Part shown: positions 1 through 8,977 of the stretch, piece by piece
How positions within the stretch are numbered: the stretch's first letter is position 1
How the letters are laid out: the number at the start of each line of letters is the position of its first letter
DNA from: Bradyrhizobium sp. 149
GTDB taxonomy: Bacteria > Pseudomonadota > Alphaproteobacteria > Rhizobiales > Xanthobacteraceae
Direction of reading: 5' to 3'
DNA length: 64,000 bases
Assembly: GCF_023073915.1 (NCBI RefSeq)
Contig: NZ_JADPKK010000022.1
Span: forward strand, 1,302,001 to 1,366,000
The notes under the pieces: generated by a model
Database searches by the model: none
Seen by the model: the letters and a program-made list of their open reading frames with translations, nothing else
What the model was told of the DNA's origin: nothing
Made by a program: the position numbers and the translations under genes

Positions 1-778
1 CCCATTTCGGCGGCTTCGATTCAGTGTCGTTGTAATGGGCGATGAGGCCGCAGACCGGCACGCGCGCGAACGGGTTGAGCAGCGGGAACACCGCTTCGAA
101 CACGGCGCCGCCGACATTCTCGAAATAGACGTCGATGCCTTTCGGGCAGGCATCCTTCAGCCTCGCCGCCAGATCGCGATCACGGTGATCAAGGCAGGCA
201 TCGAAGCCGAGCTCCTTGACGACGTAGTCGCATTTGTCCTTGCCGCCGGCGATGCCGACCGCGCGCGCGCCCTTGATCTTCGCGATCTGTCCCACGGCCG
301 AGCCGACCGCGCCGGAGGCGCCGGCGACGACGACGGTCTCGCCTTCCTGCGGCTTGCCGATGTCGAGCAGGCCCGTGTAGGCGGTCATGCCGGGCATGCC
401 GAGCACGCCGACAGCCGTCGAGATCGGCGCGATCTTCGGGTCGATCTTGTTCAGCCCCTTGCCGTCGGAGATCGCGTGCGTCTGCCAGCCGGCGCGCGAG
501 AGCACGATGTCGCCCTTGGCGAAGTTCGAATTGTTGGAGGCTGCGACCTCGCAGACTGTACCGGCCTCCATCACGCCGCCGACTGGCACCGGCGTCGCGT
601 ACGACGGACCGTCGCTCATGCGGCCGCGCATATAGGGATCGAGCGAGAGCCAGATGGTGCGCAGCAGGACTTCACCTGGCGCGGGCGTCGGCACAGCGAA
701 TTCCTCGATGCGGAAATCGGACGGCTTTGGCTCGCCGACGGGACGCGCGGCGAGAACGATGCGTTTTGCTTGGGACAT
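1..778 (-). CDS. NADP-dependent oxidoreductase, CurA/YncB type (C-terminus cut by window edge)
   Basis: Medium-chain dehydrogenase/reductase without the structural zinc lobe, expected to reduce the double bond of alpha,beta-unsaturated aldehydes or ketones with NADPH. About 259 residues are visible and the C-terminus lies outside the window. The N-terminus (MSQAKRIVLAARPVGEP) and LSLDPYMRGRM are typical of the curcumin reductase/leukotriene B4 dehydrogenase group, and VVAGASGAVGSAVGQIAK is the Rossmann nucleotide-binding loop. The start is set by a strong GGAGGAAG ribosome site 6 bases upstream. The upstream neighbour on the same strand is guaB, about 250 bases away and separated by an inverted repeat, so the gene is probably its own transcription unit. 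The family is clear; the physiological substrate is unknown. Confidence 0.85.
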   Translation of the reverse strand, partial: MSQAKRIVLAARPVGEPKPSDFRIEEFAVPTPAPGEVLLRTIWLSLDPYMRGRMSDGPSYATPVPVGGVMEAGTVCEVAASNNSNFAKGDIVLSRAGWQTHAISDGKGLNKIDPKIAPISTAVGVLGMPGMTAYTGLLDIGKPQEGETVVVAGASGAVGSAVGQIAKIKGARAVGIAGGKDKCDYVVKELGFDACLDHRDRDLAARLKDACPKGIDVYFENVGGAVFEAVFPLLNPFARVPVCGLIAHYNDTESKPPKW

Positions 779-880
779 GGTGGCTTCCTCCGGAGTTTTC
801 TTCGCCGCGAAGCGAAGCGGAGGGAGCGGAGCGCGTCAATACAAAACGATTGGAGTGACCGGCGCTGATGCGCGCGCGTC

Positions 881-1024
881 TCTCGTGTCCCGAACGCGCC
901 GCAGCGCCCATGCGCTGCTGCGCAGAGCCGGGACCCAGATAGCCAGATGCAACGAGGCGGAGAGATAGGCCCCGGCTCTGCAAACGCACCGCAAGAGCGC
1001 CGCGCTGCGTCCGGGGCACGAGAC
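881..1024. repeat. Long imperfect inverted repeat between guaB and the CurA-like gene
   Basis: The stretch 881-937 (starting TCTCGTGTCCCG, ending GCAGAGCCGGGACC) is matched in reverse complement by 968-1024 (starting GGCCCCGGCTCTGC, ending GGGGCACGAGAC) with scattered mismatches, giving arms of about 57 bases around a 30-base centre. It can fold into a long hairpin. It looks like a dispersed intergenic palindromic element rather than a simple terminator, although it sits just downstream of the guaB stop codon and could attenuate read-through. Confidence 0.7.
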
Positions 1025-1032
1025 CCGCGAGA

Positions 1033-2523
1033 CTAACCGCCGCCCGGATAGTTCGGCGCCTCGCGCGTGATGGTGACGTCGTGGACGTGGCTTTCGCGCA
1101 GGCCGGCTCCGGTGATGCGCACGAACTGCGCCTTCTTGTGCAAGTCCTGGAGGTTGCCTGCACCGACGTAACCCATGGCGGCGCGCAAGCCTCCGGCGAG
1201 CTGGTGCATGACGTTGCCGACCGGACCCTTGTAAGGCACCTGACCCTCGATGCCTTCGGGCACGAGCTTGAGCGTGTCCTTGATGTCCTGCTGGAAGTAG
1301 CGGTCGGCCGAGCCGCGCGCCATCGCGCCGACCGAGCCCATGCCGCGATAGGCCTTGTAGGAGCGGCCCTGCCACAGGAACACTTCACCGGGCGTCTCGT
1401 CGGTGCCGGCGAGCAGCGAGCCGACCATCGCGATGTCGGCGCCGGCAGCGAGCGCCTTGGCAAGGTCGCCGGAGAACTTGATACCGCCGTCGGCGATGAC
1501 GGGAATGTCGGACTTCTTTGCAGCTTCCACCGCATCCATGATCGCGGTGAGCTGCGGCACGCCGACACCGGCGACGATGCGCGTGGTGCAGATCGAGCCC
1601 GGGCCGATGCCGACCTTGATGCAGTCCGCCCCCGCATCGATCAGCGCCTGCGCGCCCTCTGATGTCGCGATGTTGCCGGCAACGACCTGCACGGAATTGG
1701 ACAGGCGCTTGATGCGGTTGACCGCATGGAGCACGTGACGGGAATGACCGTGCGCGGTGTCGACCACGACGAGATCGACGCCGGCATCGATCAGCCGCTC
1801 GGTGCGCTCGAAGCCGCTGTCGCCGACCGTGGTGGCGGCGGCGACGCGCAAGCGGCCCTGCGCATCCTTGCAGGCCAGCGGATGGGCGACCGCCTTCTCC
1901 ATGTCCTTCACGGTAATCAGGCCGACGCAGCGATATTGCTCGTCGACCACGAGCAGCTTCTCGATGCGGTGCTGGTGCAGCATCCGCCGCGCCTCGTCCT
2001 GGCTGACATTCTCGCGCACCGTGACGAGACCTTCATGCGTCATCAGCTCGGAGATTTTTTGCTGGCGGTCGGTGGCAAAGCGGACGTCGCGGTTGGTGAG
2101 GATGCCGACCAGCTTGCCCGGCGTGGACTTGCCCGCACCGGTGACGACGGGAATGCCGGAGATGCCGTGATCGCTCATCAGCTTGAGCGCATCGTCGAGG
2201 CTGGCCTCGGGACTGATGGTGAGCGGGTTCACCACCATGCCCGACTCGTAGCGCTTGACCTGCCGCACCTGGGCGGCCTGCCCTTCGGGATCGAAATTGC
2301 GGTGGATGACGCCGATGCCGCCCGCCTGCGCCATGGCGATCGCCATGCGGGCTTCCGTGACCGTGTCCATGGCCGAGGCCATGATCGGGATGTTGAGCGG
2401 AATGGCGCGGGTGACGCGGGAGCGGATGTCGACCTCGCCGGGCATGACGTCCGACAGGCCCGGCTTCAACAGCACGTCGTCGAACGTGAGGGCTTCGCGA
2501 ATGCCTTGTTGCACCGTGGCCAT
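1033..2523 (-). CDS. guaB: Inosine-5'-monophosphate dehydrogenase
   Basis: NAD-dependent oxidation of IMP to XMP, the committed step of GMP synthesis, in the cytosol. The 496-residue product has the standard layout: an N-terminal barrel segment (EALTFDDVLLKPG), two CBS domains at about residues 95-215, the rest of the barrel, the active-site loop GPGSICTTRIV with the catalytic Cys near residue 310, and the mobile flap YRGMGSVGAM...SADRYFQ. The reading frame extends further upstream, but the start at 2523 (MATVQQGIREALTF) has a GGAAGGAG ribosome site and matches family length (about 490-500). It ends in YPGGG. No neighbour shares its pathway. Confidence 0.97.
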   Translation of the reverse strand: MATVQQGIREALTFDDVLLKPGLSDVMPGEVDIRSRVTRAIPLNIPIMASAMDTVTEARMAIAMAQAGGIGVIHRNFDPEGQAAQVRQVKRYESGMVVNPLTISPEASLDDALKLMSDHGISGIPVVTGAGKSTPGKLVGILTNRDVRFATDRQQKISELMTHEGLVTVRENVSQDEARRMLHQHRIEKLLVVDEQYRCVGLITVKDMEKAVAHPLACKDAQGRLRVAAATTVGDSGFERTERLIDAGVDLVVVDTAHGHSRHVLHAVNRIKRLSNSVQVVAGNIATSEGAQALIDAGADCIKVGIGPGSICTTRIVAGVGVPQLTAIMDAVEAAKKSDIPVIADGGIKFSGDLAKALAAGADIAMVGSLLAGTDETPGEVFLWQGRSYKAYRGMGSVGAMARGSADRYFQQDIKDTLKLVPEGIEGQVPYKGPVGNVMHQLAGGLRAAMGYVGAGNLQDLHKKAQFVRITGAGLRESHVHDVTITREAPNYPGGG

Positions 2524-2923
2524 GTGCCAACTCCTTCCGCGGCCCTGCCGCAAATAGCTATGGATGAGCGCCGCCCTCGGCGTACCTTGCGGCATCGCCG
2601 GAGAATCGGAGCCCATCGGTGGGGTTGACGCGGGTCGATAGCACGGGTGGGTGACGAATCAAAGCAAATCGGACCGCTGGCCAGCCATGCACGGGCTTTT
2701 TAGGCAAATTCAGCGGGGATAGCCCGGCGGCGCAGAGGCTGGGTGAACCGCGTGCATCACCTCCCCCTGCCGGCAGATCATCGCGGTCTACGGCACCGGG
2801 CTCACCCACCTCGGGGTCACGCAGGATTTAGGTGCCATGCGTCGATCCGCAATGGCCGCGGCCCGGCGGCGGTGATAAGCCGCAATTCTCGCCCTTCTTT
2901 CCGATGTCCATTACCGATCCGTC
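2524..2923. other. Intergenic region of 400 bases, no gene recognised
   Basis: This holds the divergent upstream regions of guaB (leftward) and the MFS gene (rightward). Short open frames exist on both strands but none has a plausible ribosome site or a recognisable product, and the rightward one only continues as an out-of-frame reading of the MFS gene. I see no tRNA fold and no convincing hairpin or riboswitch. Confidence 0.5.
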
Positions 2924-4414
2924 ATGGTCGACAAGCAACGCATCATTCCGCTGATCGTGGCCACTGCTCTCTTCATGGAGAACATGGACTCGACGGTCAT
3001 TGCCACCTCGCTGCCCGCGATCGCGGCCGACATCGGCACCAGCCCACTGACGCTCAAGCTCGCGATCACCTCCTATCTGCTGTCGCTTGCGGTGTTCATC
3101 CCGGCGAGCGGCTGGACCGCCGACCGGTTCGGCGCGCGGATGGTGTTTGCGATCGCCGTCGGCGTGTTCATGGTCGGCTCGGTCGGCTGCGCGCTCTCGA
3201 CCTCGGTCACCGATTTCGTGTTCGCGCGCATCCTGCAAGGCATGGGCGGGGCGATGATGACGCCGGTCGGGCGCCTTGTGCTGTTGCGGTCGGTCGACAA
3301 GAGCGCGCTGGTCAATGCGATGGCGTGGGTGACGGTTCCTGCCCTGATCGGGCCCGTGATCGGGCCGCCGCTCGGCGGCTTCATCACCACCTATGCGTCC
3401 TGGCACTGGATCTTCCTGATCAACATTCCGATCGGGCTGCTCGGCATCTTCATGGCCTTGCGCTTCATCGATCCCATCAAGAGCGAGGAACGAGAGCCGT
3501 TCGATCTCTACGGCATGGTGCTCGCGGGCCTCGGGCTCGCCGGCATTGCCTTCGGGCTATCGGTTGCCGGACTCAATCTGCTGCCGTGGAGCACGATCGC
3601 CGCCCTGGTCGTCGGCGGATCGATCTCGATGACGCTGTATGTCCTTCACGCGCGACGAACGGGATCGCCGGTCCTGGACTTTACGCTGCTGAAGCTGCCG
3701 ACGCTGCGCGCGGCCATTTTCGGCGGTTTCATGTTCCGGCTCGGCATCGGCGCGCTGCCGTTCCTGCTGCCGCTCCTGATGCAGATCGGCTTTGGCCTGT
3801 CGCCGTTCAAATCCGGCCTCGTCACGTTCGGCTCCTCGCTCGGTGCCATGGGCATGAAGGCGCTGGCCGCGCGCATCATCCGCGCCTTCGGCTTCCGCAA
3901 TCTGATGACGGTGAACGCGATCGTCAGTGCAGTTTTCCTCGCCGCCTGTGCGCTTTTCACCGTGACGACGCCGCTGCTGATCATCATGATCATCCTGGTG
4001 GTCGGCGGCTTCTTCCGTTCGCTCGAGTTCACCGCGATCAATACGGTTGCCTATGCCGAGGTCGAGAACGCGCAGATGAGCCGCGCCACCACGCTGGTCA
4101 GCGTCAACCAGCAGCTCGCCGTCTCGGCCGGCGTCGCCGTCGGCGCAGCGTCCGTGGAGACAACGATGTGGCTCAGTCATGTCAGCGAGCTCAACGCCAC
4201 CGTGTTCGCGCCGGCCTTCGTCGTGATCGCGCTGACCTCGGCGGCATCGAGCTGGTTCTTCTGGCAGATGCCTGCGGACGCCGGCCACGAAGTCTCGGGC
4301 CGCAAGGCGGTGGAGATCGCGAGCCGCAAGGGTGCAGGCAAGGGCGCGGCTAAGGCAGCCGTCAAGGCGGCGACCGAGGATACGCAGGACGTACGGGATC
4401 AGCGGCTGGGGTAG
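2924..4414 (+). CDS. MFS transporter, DHA2 (EmrB/QacA) type drug exporter
   Basis: Integral membrane proton antiporter of the major facilitator superfamily, 496 residues with the many hydrophobic segments of the DHA2 group. The N-terminus carries the family signature: helix 1 with ENMDSTVIATSLPAIA, then TADRFGARMVF (the loop 2-3 motif A, GxxxDRxGxR) and RILQGMGGAMMTPVGR before helix 5; PALIGPVIGPPLGG is motif C, typical of exporters. The C-terminal tail is lysine- and alanine-rich (KGAAKAAVKAATEDTQD) and probably cytosolic. No clear Shine-Dalgarno precedes the ATG. There is no adaptor (EmrA-like) or regulator gene next to it, so the exported compound cannot be predicted. Confidence 0.88.
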   Translation: MVDKQRIIPLIVATALFMENMDSTVIATSLPAIAADIGTSPLTLKLAITSYLLSLAVFIPASGWTADRFGARMVFAIAVGVFMVGSVGCALSTSVTDFVFARILQGMGGAMMTPVGRLVLLRSVDKSALVNAMAWVTVPALIGPVIGPPLGGFITTYASWHWIFLINIPIGLLGIFMALRFIDPIKSEEREPFDLYGMVLAGLGLAGIAFGLSVAGLNLLPWSTIAALVVGGSISMTLYVLHARRTGSPVLDFTLLKLPTLRAAIFGGFMFRLGIGALPFLLPLLMQIGFGLSPFKSGLVTFGSSLGAMGMKALAARIIRAFGFRNLMTVNAIVSAVFLAACALFTVTTPLLIIMIILVVGGFFRSLEFTAINTVAYAEVENAQMSRATTLVSVNQQLAVSAGVAVGAASVETTMWLSHVSELNATVFAPAFVVIALTSAASSWFFWQMPADAGHEVSGRKAVEIASRKGAGKGAAKAAVKAATEDTQDVRDQRLG

Positions 4415-4424
4415 TCTCTCTTCT

Positions 4425-4504
4425 CGTCATTGCGAGCGCAGCGAAGCAATCCAGGCTGTCGCCGCGGAAAGATTCTGGATTGCTTCGCTGCGCTCGCAAT
4501 GACG
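4425..4504. repeat. Palindromic repeat, family A (CGTCATTGCGAGCGCAGCG...)
   Basis: Two 30-base arms (4425-4454 and 4475-4504) are perfect reverse complements around a 20-base loop. The arm begins CGTCATTGCGAGCGCAGCG and ends GAAGCAATCCAG. Variants of the same element occur at 21174-21261, 43078-43155 and 58980-59065. Here it lies between the converging MFS and rlmE genes and could also end transcription from both sides. Confidence 0.92.
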
Positions 4505-4514
4505 GAGTTTGTTG

Positions 4515-5201
4515 CTATTCCGTCGCCCCGCCCCGAAATCCCGTCGCGAGCACGTAGCGCTCCGAGGAATCCGCACGGCTTGCGGCCGGCTTCACATGAC
4601 GCACGGTCGCGAAATCGCGCTTGAGCTGGGCGAGCAGCTCGGCGTCAGCCCCGCTCTGGAACGCCTTCGCCAGGAAGGTCCCGCCCGGTTTCAGCACGTC
4701 GCAGGCGAACGCGGCGGCGGTCTCGATCAAGCCGACGATGCGAAGCTGGTCGGTCTTGCGGTGGCCGGTGGTGTTGGCAGCCATGTCGGACATCACGATG
4801 TCGGCGCCGCCGTCGAGCATGGCCTTGAGCTTGTCCGGCGCGTCATTGTCCATGAAGTCGAGCTGTGCGAACTCGACGCCGGCAATCTCGGGGATTTCCA
4901 GCAGGTCGATCGCGATGACCTTGCCCTTGCCGTCGACCGAGCCGACCCGCTTGGCGGCGATCTGGCTCCAGCCGCCCGGCGCAGCGCCGAGATCGACCAC
5001 GGCCATGCCGTGCTTGAGCAGCCGGTATTTGTCGTCGATCTCGAGCAGCTTGAACGCCGCGCGCGAGCGATAGCCCAGCGCCTTCGCCTTCACCACATAG
5101 GGATCGTTGAGCTGCCGCTCCAGCCACAGCTTGGACGACAATTTGCGCTTGCCGTGGGTCTTGACCTGGACGTGCAAGCGGCCGGTGGTGTCCTTGGCCA
5201 T
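4515..5201 (-). CDS. rlmE: 23S rRNA (uridine-2552-2'-O) methyltransferase
   Basis: SAM-dependent RrmJ/FtsJ enzyme that methylates U2552 in the A loop of 23S rRNA during 50S assembly. The 228-residue protein shows the full K-D-K-E set: Lys in RSRAAFKLLEID, Asp in MSDMAANTTGH, Lys in GTFLAKAFQSG and Glu in DSSERYVLA; VVDLGAAPGGWSQ is the SAM-binding motif I. The basic N-terminal extension (VQVKTHGKRKLSSKLW) is longer than in E. coli but usual in alphaproteobacteria. The ATG lies 1 base after the stop of the upstream ppx-like gene, so the two are probably translationally coupled. Confidence 0.96.
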   Translation of the reverse strand: MAKDTTGRLHVQVKTHGKRKLSSKLWLERQLNDPYVVKAKALGYRSRAAFKLLEIDDKYRLLKHGMAVVDLGAAPGGWSQIAAKRVGSVDGKGKVIAIDLLEIPEIAGVEFAQLDFMDNDAPDKLKAMLDGGADIVMSDMAANTTGHRKTDQLRIVGLIETAAAFACDVLKPGGTFLAKAFQSGADAELLAQLKRDFATVRHVKPAASRADSSERYVLATGFRGGATE

Positions 5202-5202
5202 C

Positions 5203-6273
5203 TCACCAGCTCCTGAGCGCGCCGTCTTCGCGCATCATCTCGACCAGCATGCCCTCGCGCAGGCCCCGGTCGGCGACGCGCAGGCGCGGCAGCGGAAAGG
5301 CGCGGCGGATCGCGTCGAGGATGGCGCAGCCGGCCAGCACGAGATCGGCGCGCTCGACGCTGATGCAGCTGTTCGCCGCGCGCTCCTCGTAGCTCATGCC
5401 GAGCAGCTTGCTGATGGTCGCGGTGACGTCGGTATCGTTCATCCAGACGCTGTCGATGCGGCGGCGGTCGTAGCGCGCGAGATTGAGATGGATGCCGGCG
5501 AGCGTCGTCACAGTGCCTGACGTGCCGAGCAGATGCATATCGGTGAGATCGCCGCCATGCTGTTCGGCGAACGGCGTGATGTGATGGGCGACCTCGCGCT
5601 CCATCGCGGCGTAGATCTCCGGCGTCACGTCGCGCCCGCCGAACTGCTCGGCAAGCGTCACCACACCGAACGGAATCGACATCCAGGCCTTTATGCGCGG
5701 CTCCGGATTTGCGGCGTCGCGCTCGATCCGCACCAGCTCGGTCGAGCCGCCGCCGATGTCGAACAGGATCGCGCCGCGCCCCCTGGGATCGACCAGCGGC
5801 GAGCAGCCGAGCACGGCGAGCGCCGCCTCGGTCTCGCGGTCGATCACCTCGAGCTCGATGCCGGTCTCGGCCGCGACGCGGCTGCGAAAACCCTCCGCAT
5901 TCGAGGCGGCGCGGCAGGCTTCGGTGGCGATCAGCCGCAGCCGCCGCGCCTTGCGCAGGTTGATCTTGTCGCGGCAGATGCCGAGCGCTACGATGGCGCG
6001 CTCGATCGCGGCCTCGCTGATGCACCCCGTTGCCGAGACGCCCTCGCCGAGGCGGATGATGCGCGAGAAGGAATCCACCACGCGAAAACCGTCGTGGGTC
6101 GGACAGGCGATCAGGAGCCTGCAATTGTTGGTGCCGAGGTCCAGCGCTGCGTAGACGCCGGTTCCCGGCGCTTGCGCGCCGACGGCCGGTTCAGTGGCGA
6201 ACGCCACCGCCGCCATCGACCCCAGCTCACCGTGCGGCGCAAGGCCGTCGCGGAGCCGCGTGTGGTCATTCAT
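5203..6273 (-). CDS. Exopolyphosphatase / guanosine pentaphosphatase (Ppx/GppA) family protein
   Basis: Actin-fold phosphatase acting on inorganic polyphosphate and/or pppGpp. YAALDLGTNNCRLLIA is phosphate-loop 1 and LFDIGGGSTELVRI is the second glycine-rich loop; the product is about 356 residues, that is, only the catalytic Ppx/GppA domains without the C-terminal HD-like part of E. coli Ppx. I chose the ATG at 6273 (MNDHTRLRDG) because a GGAAAG lies upstream; a frame extending to 6384 is open but adds a sequence without family likeness. It forms a two-gene unit with rlmE, an arrangement I recall from other alphaproteobacteria. Confidence 0.9.
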   Translation of the reverse strand: MNDHTRLRDGLAPHGELGSMAAVAFATEPAVGAQAPGTGVYAALDLGTNNCRLLIACPTHDGFRVVDSFSRIIRLGEGVSATGCISEAAIERAIVALGICRDKINLRKARRLRLIATEACRAASNAEGFRSRVAAETGIELEVIDRETEAALAVLGCSPLVDPRGRGAILFDIGGGSTELVRIERDAANPEPRIKAWMSIPFGVVTLAEQFGGRDVTPEIYAAMEREVAHHITPFAEQHGGDLTDMHLLGTSGTVTTLAGIHLNLARYDRRRIDSVWMNDTDVTATISKLLGMSYEERAANSCISVERADLVLAGCAILDAIRRAFPLPRLRVADRGLREGMLVEMMREDGALRSW

Positions 6274-6482
6274 ACAAACTGTCTTTCCGCGGCCGCTTGG
6301 GCCGAGCTGGAATTGCTTTTTCGCCTCAAACATTAGCAGCGCGTCAATCCTGCGCAACAACGCATCACATGGGACCATGCCCATTCGTGCGTTGTCGTGA
6401 ACCGGCCGGTGGGTTATCTCAGCAGGATCCGGTCCCCCGCTGCCGCGAAAATGCGCAAATGCCGGCTTTTCAGGTCATTTCC

Positions 6483-8855
6483 ATGCAAGAACACACCAAA
6501 TCCTCCACGCTCGAAAACGCTATTGCACTGCAAAAATATGGCGTCGGGCAGCCCGTCCGCCGCAAGGAGGACGACACGCTGGTGCGCGGCAAGGGCCGCT
6601 ACACCGACGATTTCAACCTGCCCGGCCAGGCCCATGCTGTCGTTGTCCGCTCCACGCATGCCCACGGGATCATCCGCGGCATCGGCACCGATGCCGCCAA
6701 GGCGTTGCCAGGCGTGCTGGGGGTCTGGACCGGCAAGGACCTCGATGCCGCCGGCTATGGCCCCTTCACCTGCGGCCTGCCGCTGAAGAGCCGTGACGGA
6801 TCCCCCCTGCGCCAAACCAATCGCCAGCCGCTGGCGACCGACAAGGTGCGCTTCGTCGGCGATCCCGTCGCCTTCGTCGTGGCTGAGACGCTGGCACAGG
6901 CACGCGACGCCGCTGAAGCGGTTGAGCTCGATATCGAGCCGCTGCCGGCGGTGACGGAGCCGGAGGAAGCCGCCCAGCCCGGCGCGCCGCTTCTCTATGA
7001 CCACATCCCGAACAATGTCGCGCTCGACTACCACTATGGCGACACCGACAAGGTGAACGCGGCCTTCGCAAGTGCCGCGCACGTCACCAAGGTCGACATC
7101 GAGAACACTCGCGTCGCCGTGGTGTCGATGGAGCCGCGCGTGGGGCTTGCCTCATACGACAAGAAGACGGAGCGCTACACTCTTCAGGTGCCGACGCAGG
7201 GCGTTGCGGGCAACCGCGCCAATCTCGCCAAGAACCTGAAAGTGCCGAACGAGAAGGTGCGCATTCTCACCGCCAATGTCGGCGGCTCCTTCGGCATGAA
7301 GAACATCAACTACCCCGAATACATGTGCATCCTGTACGCGGCCAAGACCCTGGGACGGCCGGTGAAGTGGCTCGACGAGCGCTCGACCAGCTTCCTCTCC
7401 GACAGCCACGGCCGCGCGCAGAAGATCCATGCCGAGCTGGCACTCGATGCCGAGGGCCATTTCCTTGCGGCGCGGCTGTCTGGCTACGGCAATCTCGGCG
7501 CCTACATCACCGGCGTTGCGCCGAGCCCGCTCTCGCTCAACACGGCCAAGAATTTTGCCAGCGTCTATCGCACCCCGCTGATGGCGGTGGATATCAAGAC
7601 GGTGCTGACCAACACCACGCTGATGGGCGCGTATCGCGGCGCCGGCCGGCCCGAGGCGAACTACTACATGGAGCGGCTGATCGACCGCGCCGCCGACGAG
7701 ATGGGCATTAACCGGCTGACCTTGCGCAAGCGCAATTTCATCAAGCCGAACCAGATGCCGTTCCCGGCCTCCTCCGGCGTCACCTATGACAGCGGCGACT
7801 TCCAGGCTGTCTTCAACAAGGCGCTCGAAATCTCCGACCACGAGAATTTCGCCAAGCGCAGGAAAGAGAGCAAGAAGGCCGGCAAGCTGCGCGGAATCGC
7901 CGTCGGCTCCTATCTCGAGGTCACTGCACCGCCGAGCCCCGAGCTCGGCAAGATCGTGTTCGATCCCGATGGCTCCGTGCAGCTCATCACCGGCACGCTC
8001 GATTACGGCCAGGGCCACGCCACGCCGTTCGCGCAGGTGCTGTGCGAGCAGCTTGGCGTCCCCTTCGAGAGCGTCAAGCTGGTGCAGGGCGACAGCGACA
8101 TCGTCCACGCCGGCAACGGCACCGGCGGCTCGCGCTCGATCACCGCGACCGGCATGGCGATTGTGGAAGCCTCAAAACTCGTGATTGAGAAGGGCAAACG
8201 CGCCGCTGCACATATGCTGGAGGCATCCGAAGCCGACATCGAGTTCGCCGGCGGCAGCTTTACCATCGCCGGCACCGACCGCAGCATCGACATCATGGAG
8301 CTGGCAAAACGCCTGCATGACGGCAAGATGCCGGAGGGCGTGCCCGACAGCCTCGACGTCGACCACACCAGCGAACCGGTGCCGTCGGCCTTCCCGAACG
8401 GCTGCCACGTCGCCGAGGTCGAGATCGATCCTGAGACCGGCGTGGTGCAGATCGTCCAGTACAGTGCCGTCAACGATTTCGGCACGGTGATCAACCCGCT
8501 GCTGGTCGCAGGCCAGCTCCATGGCGGTGTCGTCCAGGGCATCGGACAGGCGCTGATGGAGCAAATCCGCTACGACGAAAGCGGTCAGCCGATCACGGGC
8601 TCGCTGATGGATTACGCACTGCCGCGCGCCGAGGACGTACCGTTCATGACGGTCGGCGATCACCCGGTGCCGGCAACGACCAATCCGCTCGGCAGCAAGG
8701 GCTGCGGCGAAGCCGGCTGCGCCGGCAGCCTGTCGACGGTCGTGAACGCGGTGATCGATGCGCTCTCCGACTACGGCATCAAGCACATCGACATGCCGCT
8801 GACCCCGGAGCGCGTGTGGCGCGCCATCCAGGACGCGAAGGCGAAAGCGGCGTAG
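6483..8855 (+). CDS. Molybdopterin-binding large subunit of a xanthine dehydrogenase/CO dehydrogenase-family enzyme (form-II CoxL-like)
   Basis: Large subunit of a molybdenum hydroxylase, about 790 residues. The small a/b-hammerhead domain comes first (RRKEDDTLVRGKGRYTDDF), then two Mo-pterin domains. The active-site loop GAYRGAGRPEA near residue 383 is the AYRGAGR signature of form-II CoxL-like proteins, not the AYxCSFR of true aerobic CO dehydrogenase, and GCGEAGCAGS near the C-terminus carries the catalytic Glu. No FAD subunit (CoxM), 2Fe-2S subunit (CoxS) or maturation gene is adjacent, so partners must be encoded elsewhere. The start at 6483 (MQEHTKSS) is a choice; an ATG 24 bases upstream is also possible. 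Substrate unknown; CO oxidation should not be assumed. Confidence 0.88.
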   Translation: MQEHTKSSTLENAIALQKYGVGQPVRRKEDDTLVRGKGRYTDDFNLPGQAHAVVVRSTHAHGIIRGIGTDAAKALPGVLGVWTGKDLDAAGYGPFTCGLPLKSRDGSPLRQTNRQPLATDKVRFVGDPVAFVVAETLAQARDAAEAVELDIEPLPAVTEPEEAAQPGAPLLYDHIPNNVALDYHYGDTDKVNAAFASAAHVTKVDIENTRVAVVSMEPRVGLASYDKKTERYTLQVPTQGVAGNRANLAKNLKVPNEKVRILTANVGGSFGMKNINYPEYMCILYAAKTLGRPVKWLDERSTSFLSDSHGRAQKIHAELALDAEGHFLAARLSGYGNLGAYITGVAPSPLSLNTAKNFASVYRTPLMAVDIKTVLTNTTLMGAYRGAGRPEANYYMERLIDRAADEMGINRLTLRKRNFIKPNQMPFPASSGVTYDSGDFQAVFNKALEISDHENFAKRRKESKKAGKLRGIAVGSYLEVTAPPSPELGKIVFDPDGSVQLITGTLDYGQGHATPFAQVLCEQLGVPFESVKLVQGDSDIVHAGNGTGGSRSITATGMAIVEASKLVIEKGKRAAAHMLEASEADIEFAGGSFTIAGTDRSIDIMELAKRLHDGKMPEGVPDSLDVDHTSEPVPSAFPNGCHVAEVEIDPETGVVQIVQYSAVNDFGTVINPLLVAGQLHGGVVQGIGQALMEQIRYDESGQPITGSLMDYALPRAEDVPFMTVGDHPVPATTNPLGSKGCGEAGCAGSLSTVVNAVIDALSDYGIKHIDMPLTPERVWRAIQDAKAKAA

Positions 8856-8871
8856 GGCATTGTCTCTCCGC

Positions 8872-8952
8872 CGTCATGGCCGGGCTTGACCCGGCCGTCC
8901 ACGCCGTGAGGCACCAAGAACGTGGATGCCCGGGACAAGCCCGGGCATGACG
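8872..8952. repeat. Palindromic repeat, family B (CGTCATGGCCGGGCTTGAC...)
   Basis: Arms 8872-8903 and 8921-8952 are near-perfect reverse complements of about 32 bases; the right arm begins CGTGGATGCCCGGGACAAGC and ends GCATGACG. It lies between the converging coxL-like and MaoC-like genes. This is a second, sequence-distinct family from the CATTGCGAGCGC element and probably also acts as a bidirectional terminator here. Confidence 0.88.
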
Positions 8953-8977
8953 ATGTGGTGGCGCTGTGCCCCTTCGC

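Noticed and set aside
2743..4353. Long rightward open frame of 536 codons over the MFS gene
   Set aside because: It is an out-of-frame reading of the MFS gene, rich in Arg/His/Ala as expected from GC-rich shadow frames, with no family likeness.
6483..8855. Assignment as CO dehydrogenase CoxL
   Set aside because: The active-site loop is AYRGAGR (form II), not AYxCSFR, and no coxM/coxS genes are adjacent.
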